Assembly (NCBI GenBank): GCA_036939355.1
Contig: JALLAP010000190.1
Location: forward strand, 1 to 16,776
Reading direction: 5' to 3'
DNA: 16,776 nucleotides
Origin: Thalassiosira profunda
Taxonomy: Eukaryota > Bacillariophyta > Thalassiosirophyceae > Thalassiosirales > Thalassiosiraceae
A model generated the notes under the pieces. It was not told the DNA's origin. It saw only the letters and a list, made by a program, of their open reading frames with translations, and made no database searches. The translations under genes and the position numbers were made by a program. Below, one piece after another: positions 1 to 9,219 of the stretch. Positions within the stretch are counted from its first letter, which is position 1, and each line of letters begins with the position of its first letter.

Positions 1-417
1 TGCCGGATTTGGAAACACGTCCTGGCCTTCCAGATTTGCTCTAATTTTTGGAATATGCTGAGTTTTCTGGAATACGCTGGTTTCCAGATTCGCTTAACCC
101 AAATTTATAGTGGAGGTTATCGTAAGCGGAGAGAGGGAGAGAGGGATAGAGCGACACCCATCCTCCCCACCCATCCCACCCATCACAATCACCCATCACC
201 GGCCTTGGTGGATGCGCAGGCCGCCGTTGCAGCCGTAAATGTTCTTAATGATGCCCGGATGGGAGGGTGGATGCGCAGCGTTGAGTTTGTGACGGTTGGG
301 GCATTTGTTTATGTTCAGTGGAGAAGGTCGTGACTTTGATGGGTGAACCTTCATTGCCATCATCCGTACGCACCTGTGTTGCAGTGACCCTGAGGTTTCG
401 GAGGTAGCGCTAAAAAG
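1..417. other. Upstream non-coding stretch before the helicase-like gene
   Basis: I see no gene here. It holds a small duplication in which an 11-mer (CCAGATTTGCT at 30-40, CCAGATTCGCT at 84-94) flanks two copies of a 12-mer (TGGAATATGCTG at 49-60, TGGAATACGCTG at 68-79). A purine-rich GA stretch follows at about 126-150, then a C-rich CCCACCCATC stretch at about 160-200. The 13-mer GGTGGATGCGCAG occurs twice (near 207 and 267). It probably contains the promoter and 5' UTR of the gene starting near 418, but no core promoter element can be assigned. The short open frame 55-333 is low-complexity and not convincing. Confidence 0.4.
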
Positions 418-3400
418 ATGACGCGGGCTACACCCTCGGAGCATCAATGGCGGGGGAAGTCTGTCATCACCGGGGATCCGATGAGCGGGCTCATCGACCC
501 TATCGACACCCCCCCTGCCATTGATGCGTCGATCGGCCCCACATCCGAGAGTGATGACGTCGTTCTCCACTGCAACGATAACCGGAGCTTCGCAATGAAG
601 TACACAGGAGTGTACTCGCCCGTTGATCGAATGGAGGTCTCTGGTCTTCAATGCAGAGGTGGATACGAGCGCAATCCTGAAATGACCAGATCGTTCCTCA
701 AGGATATGGGGCGCAGCATCCGGAAATTTGATGGCAAAGGTTATTGCTTCCTGTTAGGCAACAACAATAAAAAGCATCGCTTGGTGAGATTGACGAACGA
801 AAAGCAGGAGATGGGCTGGTTCCTGTTCTGCACAAAGAATTCCTGGTCCTTGGCGCGGGGGAGCCCAGTTTAGCCAGCGCAGCATCCCAAGAGCTTGGGA
901 CAAATCTCTCTGGGAAGATCCCGAACAATTCGTCTTCCTCTCGCCAACTGAGGTGCATTCGACTTGGCGTGAAATGAAGCCGATCGGCCAGAGATACTCA
1001 TTGTCAAAGATTGCAACAGAGATTGCCATCACGCCCCTCCAAACTGTGTCAAAGGCGTTGACAAGGGACCTCTCTGTGCCGCGAAGCATTACGCCTCAGA
1101 GATTTCGAAGGGCTCCGGACTTTAACGCATTTGACAGGAGCTTTGTTCTCCACACAGATCCTCGGACATGCGATTCGGACCTGCTTGATTGGATAGATCA
1201 GCTGATGGGCGTGTACGCGCCGGTGAATGGGAAAACGATGAGTGGATATCCTGTTTGGGAGAGGCAATCTCAGCTTACAAAGAAACTGGCTGGTACGATA
1301 GCGAGACCTGTCCAACAAAGTCTCGAAAGACAGGGCATTCGACTGTCGCATTCGCCATCGATGAGAAACTATTTCTTATACATCGATGGAAACTACAAGG
1401 GCAACGACCATTCCTTTTTCGTGTTGACGGCATCGATGGGAGATGCGGATGCCATTGCTGCTGGGCAATCGAGTGAACTCCTTATTGGAAATTGCGTGCC
1501 AGATAAGCGTGACGCCCTTCTTTCTGAACCCACGTGGCTATTCACAAGGCCAGATAGTGCATTTGCGACCTGGACCGCAATCCACTATGGGCAAGTTGAG
1601 CGGATACACGTTGCTTTCACTCCCGAGAAATTCTTCCGGGAGGCATTGCATCTCGCGTCTCTGGAGGCAGATGCGCCACAAGCCGCACCCAGTGAAAGAG
1701 AGAAGACCAAGGCACAGAATAAAAGGAAGAAGAAGAAGAAGAAGAAGCACAAGCCACAGCCTCTCCATGCTAGAGGGCAAAGCGGAGAACTGGATAAGAG
1801 CTCCATTTTCACGCGCACCGGTGACGGTCGGACTGATGCCACAGAGGATAGAGAAGCAAACGCCAATGTCACAGAGGACAGAGAAGCCAAAGCCAAGCTG
1901 GACAAGGCACGTCAAGTGTTTGGTCACCTTGCGCTGCTTGTGAATTTAGATCCTTCGGAGCTTTTGTTTTCCGCAGACGAGGCAACGTGGGGCGCCGCAA
2001 AGAAGAAGCGAATGAAGTTGAAATGGAGGTTGATGCTGGACGAGATCAAAGAATGGGACGCAGCGCGCACCCTATCATGTTTGGTTGAGCAGCCGGAACC
2101 CTTGTGGTTGTCTGCGCCGGACTCTGTTTCGTCGTTCATCCTGCAAGCCGCGCTTTCCTCTTCCGAGTGCTCCACCTGGATAGCAGAGAACGCCAACGAT
2201 TTAGCTGTGTTGTTTGCCAAGAACAAGCGCAATGAGGACCTAAGCCTTCTCCTCGACGCGGGCGTTCTTTTGACAGCAAAGTCAGTGGCTGCCGTGTATG
2301 ACAGCTTAGCCAAAGACTGCAGCGTCCAGCTCAACAATGAACTGACGAAAAGTCTCTGCGAAAAGTGCACCATTGAAATGCAAGCCAACAATGACTTCAG
2401 GCTGGTCCAACAGGCGGCCTTTGAACGAATTGGCAAGGCGGGAAGGAAAAATCTGACGGAGGCGTTGAAACGAAGCTCGTCGAACATGCGGAAGATGAAG
2501 AAGCACATTCATGCCCGTGGCAAGGAGACTACGACTAAGGCTGATGATGTTGGTGGTGCGAACAGCAATGAAAGATCTTCGCGTCCCGTTGATAGCGATC
2601 ATGACAAAAAGGGCGCTGTTCCGCACAAGCAACTTGATACAAAAGAGGCTGCAAAGAGCATACAAGAGTCTCTCCAATGGTATGTGGACAGACTGAAGGA
2701 GCTTGAAGACGCGGCGTCATCCCTAGGAGTTGTCGTTTTGGATGAAACGTGTGACACGAAGATAGATTCTTCTGCGGACGACACCCTTGGGATGCCAACT
2801 GTAGATGATGCTGTCCAGGAAATACCGAAACCACATCTCACGTCCGAGCAAACGATCGCAGCTCTGACGAAATGTGAATCAGAGGATGCCCTCGTTGATG
2901 TTGAAGTCGGCCTCGACATCTTCCAATGGGATAGCACGTCAGAATGGACAGTCGACATAACTGAAAGGGCACACAAGTGGTTCGCCAAGCATAAGAAGAA
3001 GGATCGAAAGTTGTGCGAAAGGATTGTGAGGCGGTTGATTCTCCTTTCAACGGGCAGGTGGCCGTATTGCTTGGCAAAGTCACTGAACAAAACAAAAGGT
3101 GCCAAGAAAATCAGTCTGTACGAAACCAAGATAGACAAGGCAGGTAGAATTATCTGGGAGATAGCGACAGCTTTCTCGCCGCGGAGATCGAGCTTGGACA
3201 GCAACTTCTGCGAGCAGGTGATCCGCGTCTGGGATATTGTGCTCGACCACGACAATCTGAGCACTGCAATCGACCGGACTGTTGATCGCATCGAGAGGTC
3301 GCATCTCCGCGGAGAGGAGTGTGCTTTGTATGCTTCTCTGGATAGGGCGAGCGCTGCACCGGCATCACCGGATGGCGTCATTGTCCCGCGCGTGTTTTCC

Positions 3401-5019
3401 ATGACGCAGGAGGTGGCGCGTATCGGGTCGGCAAGAGGGCAGGTCGATCAGGGGAAATCACGACACTTCCAACCTGCAAGCGACGATCTCAAGCAATACA
3501 CGCTTCTAAAGTTTTATGAGCTGAATGCCGGGGCCATTAAGATGCTGCTCGATGGTCAAGAAGAAGAAGTCGACCTCCCCTTCACACCAGGGCCAAAGGT
3601 ATGCAATTTGATTCGATCGTGTCCCAAGTCCAGTGCTGAGTCTGCTCGCTCACGCTTTTGCTGTTACATTCAATTGTCTTTGCCCAAAGGAGCATGAGAT
3701 TATACATTATCAGTCTGATCCACCGCGTTCGATTCTGTTGATGGGAAGAAGGTAAGCGCTGTATCTATTTTTGCGTTCCGAGGAACTCCAACTAAACCCT
3801 GCGACGCTGCTTGCCTCGGCTCGCCTCTCATCATCTGCATTGCGACTCACCCTTCTCTTCGCCGACACTCTCCACTCTCCTTCCATTCAGCGGCACTGGC
3901 AAGACCACCTGTCTCGTCTTCCGCATGTGGGCCCAACATACGCAATACATGGACAGAGAAGGGCCGATGCCTCGACAACTCTTTCTTACGAAAAACGACG
4001 TTCTCGCGAGAGAGGTGGAGAGTTCTTTCAACAACATGGGCTTGGTATGGAGAAAACGGCTTGCGTCCAATCCACAACTCCCCACAGTTGGTGGAAAAGA
4101 CACGAGAGATTGCAGCGATGGCGCGACGGCTCAGACAAGATTCCTCACGTCCAGTCAGTGGCTTGATGCGCTCGATGTTCAACTACCCGGCTCGCGCTTC
4201 TTTACATCCAACGAACAAGAGCAAAGAAGCGAATTACGCAAACAAAAGGACTCGGTATCGAAGGGAGTGGAGGAGTTGTTATTTGGAGAGAATGCGAAGG
4301 CAAAAGAGGCCCTGACCTGCCGGAATGAAATGACATATCTCGAGTTCCGACGGCTCTGGAGGAGGGTCAAATCTGGCACTAGAACTGAGATGGATTGCAC
4401 GTTGGTATGGCGGGAAATCAAGTCTTTCATCAAGGGCTCTGTTCCGGCGCTCCACATCGATCGCGAGGAACGGTCGGAGCCTCAGAACCGGTTCTTGAGC
4501 CTCGACGAGTACCTCGCGTTGCCCCGCAAGCAGTCTCGAATGGACGAATCCCAGCGGCGCGAGGTGTACGAGCTGTACCTCAACTACGAGCGGCTCAAGA
4601 AGGAGGGGTTGTTCTACGACGAATCCGATTTGGTGTACAACATCGCCGGACGCGTTGCCGCCTTGGACCAGCGCAGCCTCGAGCAGGTGGTGGTCGGTGA
4701 GGAGTCTTTGCTGCCAATCGATGCCCTGTTTGTGGATGAGGTGCAGGATTTCACGCAGGCCGAGCTGTTCATCTTGGCCAAGCTCTGCCGCGACCCGAAC
4801 AACCTCTTCCTCGCTGGCGACACGGCACAAAGCATTGCAGTGGGGGTCGACTTCCGTTTCACTGACGTGCGGCAGATCTTCTACAATAGCTTCGGGGGCA
4901 TCGAGCCCAGACTTCTTCAACTATCTCACAACTACCGCAGCCACGCGGGCATACTTCGCCTTGCAGCGTGTGTGGTGGAGCTTCTCTATCATTTCTTTGG
5001 CCAAAGTCTGGACTCTTAA
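418..5019 (+). CDS. TRANK1-like UvrD/SF1 helicase family protein, N-terminal part through motif IV (exons; frame-disrupted)
   Basis: This is a member of the TRANK1-like family, large proteins with a UvrD-type P-loop helicase core inside helical repeats. Their cellular role in protists is unknown. Exons: 418 to about 780 (frame 1), an unclear stretch to about 910, then 905-3598 (frame 2), 3690-3751 and 3891-5019 (frame 1). Seen in order: a duplicated N-terminal module; a Lys-rich patch; a helical region; a conserved pre-helicase block (AGRIIWEIATAFSPRRSS, then VIRVWDIVLDHDNL). The helicase motifs follow: Walker A GRSGTGKTT made by joining the second intron; motif Ia near RQLFLTKN; Walker B DEVQD at 4735-4749; motif III GDTAQSI at 4816-4836; motif IV NYRSH at 4930-4944. 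The frame stops at 5017-5019 right after LYHFFGQSLDS, where relatives continue into motifs V and VI. The start is uncertain: Met at 418 or 481. The downstream half at 5000-9127 surely belongs to the same gene by descent. Family call strong; functional state doubtful. Confidence 0.82.
601..1672 (+). repeat. Duplicated N-terminal protein module in the helicase-like gene
   Basis: Two diverged copies of one module lie in tandem. Copy 1 starts at about 601 (GVYSPVDRMEVSG), copy 2 at about 1205 (GVYAPVNGKTMSG). Further matches follow in order: YCFLLGNNN against YFLYIDGNY; FLVLGAGEPSLASAASQEL against FFVLTASMGDADAIAAGQSS; and FVFLSPTEVHSTW against WLFTRPDSAFATW. I recall similar GVY.PV...G.PV modules in other protist proteins but cannot name a domain family with certainty. 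Copy 2 reads in one frame. Copy 1 needs all three plus-strand frames, so it is either interrupted by an intron plus an indel, or decayed. Confidence 0.55.
740..915 (+). other. Frame changes in module copy 1 (possible intron plus frameshift)
   Basis: Similarity to copy 2 runs in frame 1 up to about 780, frame 3 from about 837 to 905, and frame 2 from about 905 onward. The first change could be an intron 740-837 (98 bases, weak donor GTTATT, acceptor CACAAAG), which fits the phase; the better donor GTGAGA at 784 does not give the right phase with the nearest acceptors. The second change, near the CTCTCT run at 906-911, has no room for an intron and must be an indel, real or from assembly. Confidence 0.45.
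1727..1747 (+). repeat. (AAG)7 microsatellite coding a lysine run
   Basis: Seven AAG codons in a row sit inside KRKKKKKKKHK in the helicase-like gene. The patch resembles a basic nuclear localisation signal. A codon-level microsatellite of this kind is expected to vary in length between alleles. Confidence 0.8.
1841..1900 (+). repeat. 30-bp tandem duplication (two 10-residue units)
   Basis: Two adjacent 30-base units, 1841-1870 and 1871-1900, encode TEDREANANV and TEDREAKAKL. They are nearly identical at base level, so this is a recent in-frame duplication in a charged linker between the N-terminal modules and the helical region. Confidence 0.8.
3599..3689 (+). other. Intron (91 bases) in the helicase-like gene
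   Basis: Donor AAAG/GTATGC, acceptor GCCCAAAG/GAG, phase 0. Splicing joins TPGPK to EHEIIHYQSDPPRSILLMGR, restoring the stretch that precedes Walker A in this family. Unspliced, the frame ends at 3697. Confidence 0.88.
3752..3890 (+). other. Intron (139 bases) splitting Walker A
   Basis: Donor AGAAG/GTAAGC, acceptor CTTCCATTCAG/CGGC. The preceding exon is only 62 bases (3690-3751). The serine codon is split (AG + C), and joining gives GRSGTGKTT, a textbook P-loop, so the splice sites are well fixed by the protein. Confidence 0.92.
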
Positions 5020-5030
5020 GAACGCCGACG
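4987..5030 (+). other. Deletion/frameshift junction inside the helicase core
   Basis: Frame 1 carries family-typical sequence up to LYHFFGQSLDS and stops at 5017-5019. Frame 2 carries family-typical sequence from about 5009 (VWTLKNADGERVV, then LRLAAKCFDRA). In intact relatives these blocks are separated by roughly 200-300 residues holding motifs V and VI (estimate from memory of the family). Here they abut within about 15 bases and in different frames, and I find no GT-AG intron that bridges them. Confidence 0.75.
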
Positions 5031-8000
5031 GCGAGCGTGTGGTTGGGATGCTTCGACTTGCGGCAAAATGCTTCGACAGGGCTAAGGAAGAAGACAAGAA
5101 GCGCAACACTCTTTCCCTGCTTCAGTACACTGAAATGGAAGAAAGCCAAGCGTGGAAGAAAGCCAAAGCCTCAGTGCGGAAGGAACAGCTGTTCAATATC
5201 ACAGCTCAGCTGCTGGAGGCACGGGAGGCGGAGTTTCTCAATAAGGCCTCTCTTTGCCTGCTGAGGACCGGTGCCTATGATGAAGACGCTGCAAACATGT
5301 TTGAGCTGTATGCTCGTCTGCACTTCACAAACAGGCTCTGCGAGGAAGGAAAATCTGTTGAGCTGCCCTTTCCTCCGTCGCTTCACGAGAAAAAGCACTT
5401 TTCATATGCTGCGACGTTGTTTACTCGTTGTTGTAAAGGGACGGCAAAGGCATCGTTGGCGGCGGCGGCCTTCCGAAACTACCTTTGCGCGGAGATGTTT
5501 ACCGAGGCAGAATCGCTGCTCAGTTCGGGGGTGCTACGCCAGAATGTGGGGCAGACGTTCGTGGATTTGCATCAGCTGTGTATGTACTCACCGACGACTG
5601 CAAGGGACCCTGTTGCCTTCTTTCAACAAAGCTTCGCGTCATCTGAAGAATGCGCATCTCTTCGGGAGGCAGTGAAACGAGCCGCCAACATTGGATGTCG
5701 CAACCTCTACAAACGAGACTCAACGAGCTTTGCCATCGCATTAAAGCTGATACCTGAATCTTCAGACAGAATTGAATTGCTCTCAACAATCGACCAGAGC
5801 AACGTTGGAGAGGCTCTTTCAAAGAAGGAATGGGCGGCACATCACCTCTTTGTTAGGGACAGACAGGCTGAGGGGGAACAACTCGATACCGCCAGCATGA
5901 TTATTGAAGAGTTAGAATCAGAACAGAGACACGTCGAAGCTGCGGAGGCCCTCGCGAATAGGGGCTGTTTGCTTGAAGCTGCGGGTCGTTTTGTTCAGAT
6001 CGCGACTGAGGGTGGGAGCGATTCTCGCTCTCTTGTCGCAAAGGCCACGAGGCTGCGGGTAAAGTGGGTTGAGCTAATGCTGCTCTCCAAGAACTGGAAA
6101 AGTGACACGCAACTGTTGCTCTCGCATGTGACTCTGGAGAACTCCAGCAATCTGTCAATTGACACGAGATGTGGTGCGCGATTGTCTCGTGTTGTGCTAA
6201 ACAATCAGACGTCTGATCTGTTCGATGCCATCTCAGAATGCGAGGAGTCTGTCATGATGCAATACCAGTGTTTGAAGCGACTGATGGATGCATTCTCCAA
6301 TGAAAAGCTTCTTGCTAACCTGCCAGGCGAGACGGTCCTTGGCCGGCTGGACTTTGTCCACGAAATTGCAAAGAGTCTTAGGCATCTTGGGCAGCTGTTT
6401 CGCCTGAGTGCCTCCCGCAGAAGCCCAGAGGAGAATATCATCGTGAGAGCCGCCGAAGAGTTCTTCGATTTGGTGCCACAACGAACAGACCCTGCTCGTC
6501 TTCAAACGAATCCAATTGTGAATGTGCGGCTGCGAGAAGTGTTGCACACTGAGCAACTGCCTTTGCCCACAGTGGATGGGGGGAGTTCGCTCGCCTCTGG
6601 ATTCACACAAACTGTCGATCGTGTGAAGATGCACACGATCTTATCCCAACACGTCTACAGGAGAGCTGCAAGTGTCTTAATTGCACTCCATGACTTGGCC
6701 AAGTTCCAGGAAAAGAGAACGCGCCCCCAAACGAACGTCGCGGCGCGCGTGGACTTGTTGCAAAAACGTATGATATTCATTGACACCATGTCCGTTCATC
6801 TCCGTGGCGCTGCGAGCAGTAAGGAGCCGTGGAAAAGTTTGAGGGAGAAAGTGAATGAGAGCAAGCAGTTGCTGCCCAAGATGCTGGTGGACATGATGCT
6901 CCAGAATCCGCAGCTGCGGTTCACAAACGATGAGGCTTCAGATGACGATGACGCGATTGTCCTGAAGAGGCATACACTGCATGCAATTAAGAACTTCGTC
7001 GTGAAACGCTATCAGCAACTGCCGATGAATGACAAAAAGATTTCGATCGAATACACTATTGCTTTGTGGCGGCTACTGAGTTTTTGCGACGGAAGCGATC
7101 GAGCAACTGATTGCCTTCGCCACGAGATCAATCGAATTGAGAGGCACGCCTCCACTGTCAATGACTTTCGCAAGAAAAGGTTTCACTGCTTCATTGACAA
7201 AGAGAGGCGGGAGGTCTACCCGCGGCTTTGGCTTTGGGCTGTTGAGTGGGTTGCCAACGATATTATGAGTTCGGCATCTGCCATCGAAAGAATGATTCGG
7301 ACCTCCTATCGCGAGGGGCTTGTGCCGATGTCGAAGATCGACCAGATCTCTCTGCTGGAAGTGAATGCCGTGGCCATATTTGCTGCACTTTCTCTCCGCT
7401 ACAGCGAAGTGCGATCTCCAGCTATACTGATGCCGAAACGCCTCTACCTCGAGAGATTATTGGCGCGAGACAAAGAAGACTACGAAATGAATTTTCAGCG
7501 TGAAGGGTTTGGCGCCCCTTTGAAGGCCGCGCTCCTGGTGTATTGCCACGACAACTTTGATTCGGTATTCCACCAGTGCATGACTCGTCTCGAGAATACT
7601 GCTGCAATCATTCTCGACGACAAGTTGCTCTCTGCAGACGACAGCAAAGACCCAGGCAGGTTTGATCGGGCCCTTACCCTATGCATCTTCGTGTGCTGCA
7701 ATGCAATCATCTTCTCCTCCGCTGGAAAGGACATGGATGCAATAGAGTACGGTCACGGGGCTGTTGAGCTACCAGCACTGCCGCTTCAGGGGAGTATCAA
7801 GCAACTGGTAGAACTTCTTGAGCGCATGTTTATTGGGAAATCCTTTCCGACACGGCTGCGCACTCGCTTGAGAAAGAAACCGGGCACATTCTATGACCTT
7901 GCGATGACCTTGAACGCCGTCCTCGAAAAAACAAGCAACGATGGCCTGATATCGTGCAAATTACAACAGAGAACAGAGGACATCATCGAGATACACTGCT

Positions 8001-9127
8001 CTGAAAGTGTGGAAGAAGCCAGTGAGATACTAGCGTCCATTCAATTCGACTCGGCTGAGGCAACCTTCGAAGACGACACTAAATCCGCGTCCTTCCTCGA
8101 CAATGTGGAAATGGTCGATCCAAACGTTGAAGATGCAGAGCACAAGAGAAAGTCTGACGAACTCAATGCAAGTCGAGTGATTGTCCGTTACGTCGAGAGC
8201 AAGATGTATCCAGATGCACGCACGGACATCGAGAAGGCGGTTGAGTTTCACAGGCGATGGGTATCTACATTAAAGGCATTCATTTGTCGACTCCGGGATA
8301 TTCGCTCCAGACAAGCGTCGTTGCTCCAGGATGCGGGCAACCTTGCTAGCCCTGGCCCAAATCAAGATCGGTGTCGTGGATTTGCCAGAGTCATCAACCC
8401 ATTCGAGAACCCACACACTTTTGCCCAGCAGCGAGAGTACTATTCTTCGATGTTCAACAACGCTGTCGTGGACACCCTGGAATGCACGTACTGTGGCATC
8501 GCATTCGATCCTAAGTTGCAGCAAGAGCGATTCAGTCGTTGGGACACTGAGGGACGACAAATTCCATGGCCGCAATTTGCGCAGCATTTCAACCAAACTA
8601 CTCAGGGCGGCCGCTTTTCCTTCATGACCAGCGGTCAAATTTACCATCACGCGAACACGGCATTACATGCGGACAATGCATTGGCCTACCAAAAGAGACT
8701 CTATGATCTGTCCACTGTTGTTGCGCGGCTCAAAATGGGCATCCATTTACTTCACCAGATCGTGATTGCGTGCAACGAAGAAGCGCGGAGCGAAGATGCC
8801 ACCAGTTCGTGGTACCTTCACACCGCTGAAATAGGCAGAGGGCTTATCAACCGCCTTGGAAATGCAGATGTCGCACTGGCCAATGCAGGAGTGAACTGGA
8901 GCAGGCAGCCATCCCAAACGCACATCTGGCAGATATTTTCCAACGTGCACAACCTGCCTCAGCAAGCAGAGGATTTTTATATGTCCAAGAGAGACGAGGA
9001 GGCACACATGATCGAGAGAGTTGAAAGGGAGACAAAGGAAAGAAAGACAGAGGAGGGCGGAGATGGTTCGACTTCAACCTTGAATCCTGATGCAGTCAAA
9101 TTCGTTCCGCAGTTCAAGATGCAATAG
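5000..9127 (+). CDS. TRANK1-like protein, C-terminal helical part (out of frame with the upstream half)
   Basis: This is an uninterrupted frame of about 1,370 codons, beginning at the junction and ending with TAG at 9125-9127. If translated alone, the first Met is at 5048. It opens with LRLAAKCFDRAKEEDKKRN, the helical repeat that follows the helicase core in TRANK1-like proteins. Alternating alpha-helical segments with TPR-like character follow (for example at 5200-5560 and 5880-6060), then a long conserved-looking helical body. Near the end there is a CxxC pair (8483-8494) with several histidines downstream (8585, 8645, 8648), a possible zinc site. The last 35 or so residues are highly charged. 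No transmembrane segment or signal peptide is seen. The frame is clean for 4.1 kb, so any damage to the gene is recent or local. It belongs with the 418-5019 part. Confidence 0.8.
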   Translation, partial: AKVWTLKNADGERVVGMLRLAAKCFDRAKEEDKKRNTLSLLQYTEMEESQAWKKAKASVRKEQLFNITAQLLEAREAEFLNKASLCLLRTGAYDEDAANMFELYARLHFTNRLCEEGKSVELPFPPSLHEKKHFSYAATLFTRCCKGTAKASLAAAAFRNYLCAEMFTEAESLLSSGVLRQNVGQTFVDLHQLCMYSPTTARDPVAFFQQSFASSEECASLREAVKRAANIGCRNLYKRDSTSFAIALKLIPESSDRIELLSTIDQSNVGEALSKKEWAAHHLFVRDRQAEGEQLDTASMIIEELESEQRHVEAAEALANRGCLLEAAGRFVQIATEGGSDSRSLVAKATRLRVKWVELMLLSKNWKSDTQLLLSHVTLENSSNLSIDTRCGARLSRVVLNNQTSDLFDAISECEESVMMQYQCLKRLMDAFSNEKLLANLPGETVLGRLDFVHEIAKSLRHLGQLFRLSASRRSPEENIIVRAAEEFFDLVPQRTDPARLQTNPIVNVRLREVLHTEQLPLPTVDGGSSLASGFTQTVDRVKMHTILSQHVYRRAASVLIALHDLAKFQEKRTRPQTNVAARVDLLQKRMIFIDTMSVHLRGAASSKEPWKSLREKVNESKQLLPKMLVDMMLQNPQLRFTNDEASDDDDAIVLKRHTLHAIKNFVVKRYQQLPMNDKKISIEYTIALWRLLSFCDGSDRATDCLRHEINRIERHASTVNDFRKKRFHCFIDKERREVYPRLWLWAVEWVANDIMSSASAIERMIRTSYREGLVPMSKIDQISLLEVNAVAIFAALSLRYSEVRSPAILMPKRLYLERLLARDKEDYEMNFQREGFGAPLKAALLVYCHDNFDSVFHQCMTRLENTAAIILDDKLLSADDSKDPGRFDRALTLCIFVCCNAIIFSSAGKDMDAIEYGHGAVELPALPLQGSIKQLVELLERMFIGKSFPTRLRTRLRKKPGTFYDLAMTLNAVLEKTSNDGLISCKLQQRTEDIIEIHCSESVEEASEILASIQFDSAEATFEDDTKSASFLDNVEMVDPNVEDAEHKRKSDELNASRVIVRYVESKMYPDARTDIEKAVEFHRRWVSTLKAFICRLRDIRSRQASLLQDAGNLASPGPNQDRCRGFARVINPFENPHTFAQQREYYSSMFNNAVVDTLECTYCGIAFDPKLQQERFSRWDTEGRQIPWPQFAQHFNQTTQGGRFSFMTSGQIYHHANTALHADNALAYQKRLYDLSTVVARLKMGIHLLHQIVIACNEEARSEDATSSWYLHTAEIGRGLINRLGNADVALANAGVNWSRQPSQTHIWQIFSNVHNLPQQAEDFYMSKRDEEAHMIERVERETKERKTEEGGDGSTSTLNPDAVKFVPQFKMQ

Positions 9128-9219
9128 ACATTCTACACAGATACCTACAGTATGAATAGCGGCCCGCTGTTCGCTCCCGCTTCAAAGCCCTTCTTTGCCT
9201 AGCCCAGACCACTCGCGGC
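9128..9219. other. Convergent intergenic spacer
   Basis: Only 92 bases separate the stop codons of the plus-strand helicase-like gene and the minus-strand gene at 9220. Both 3' UTRs and both poly(A) sites must lie here or overlap the neighbouring coding region, so overlapping antisense 3' ends are likely. No clear AATAAA is present. Confidence 0.6.

Noticed and set aside
55..333. 92-codon plus-strand frame near the window start
   Set aside because: Runs through simple GA-rich and CCCACC-rich sequence; no start context or protein features.
2599..3402. 267-codon minus-strand open frame opposite the helicase-like gene
   Set aside because: The plus frame carries the conserved pre-helicase block here; the minus frame has no recognisable features.
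4279..4920. 213-codon minus-strand open frame over helicase motifs II and III
   Set aside because: Shadow of the plus frame, which carries DEVQD and GDTAQSI.
4655..4999. Extension of the C-terminal frame upstream of the seam
   Set aside because: Only because frame 2 happens to be open. Its translation is Ser/Arg/Trp-rich, and the real coding frame here is frame 1 with helicase motifs.
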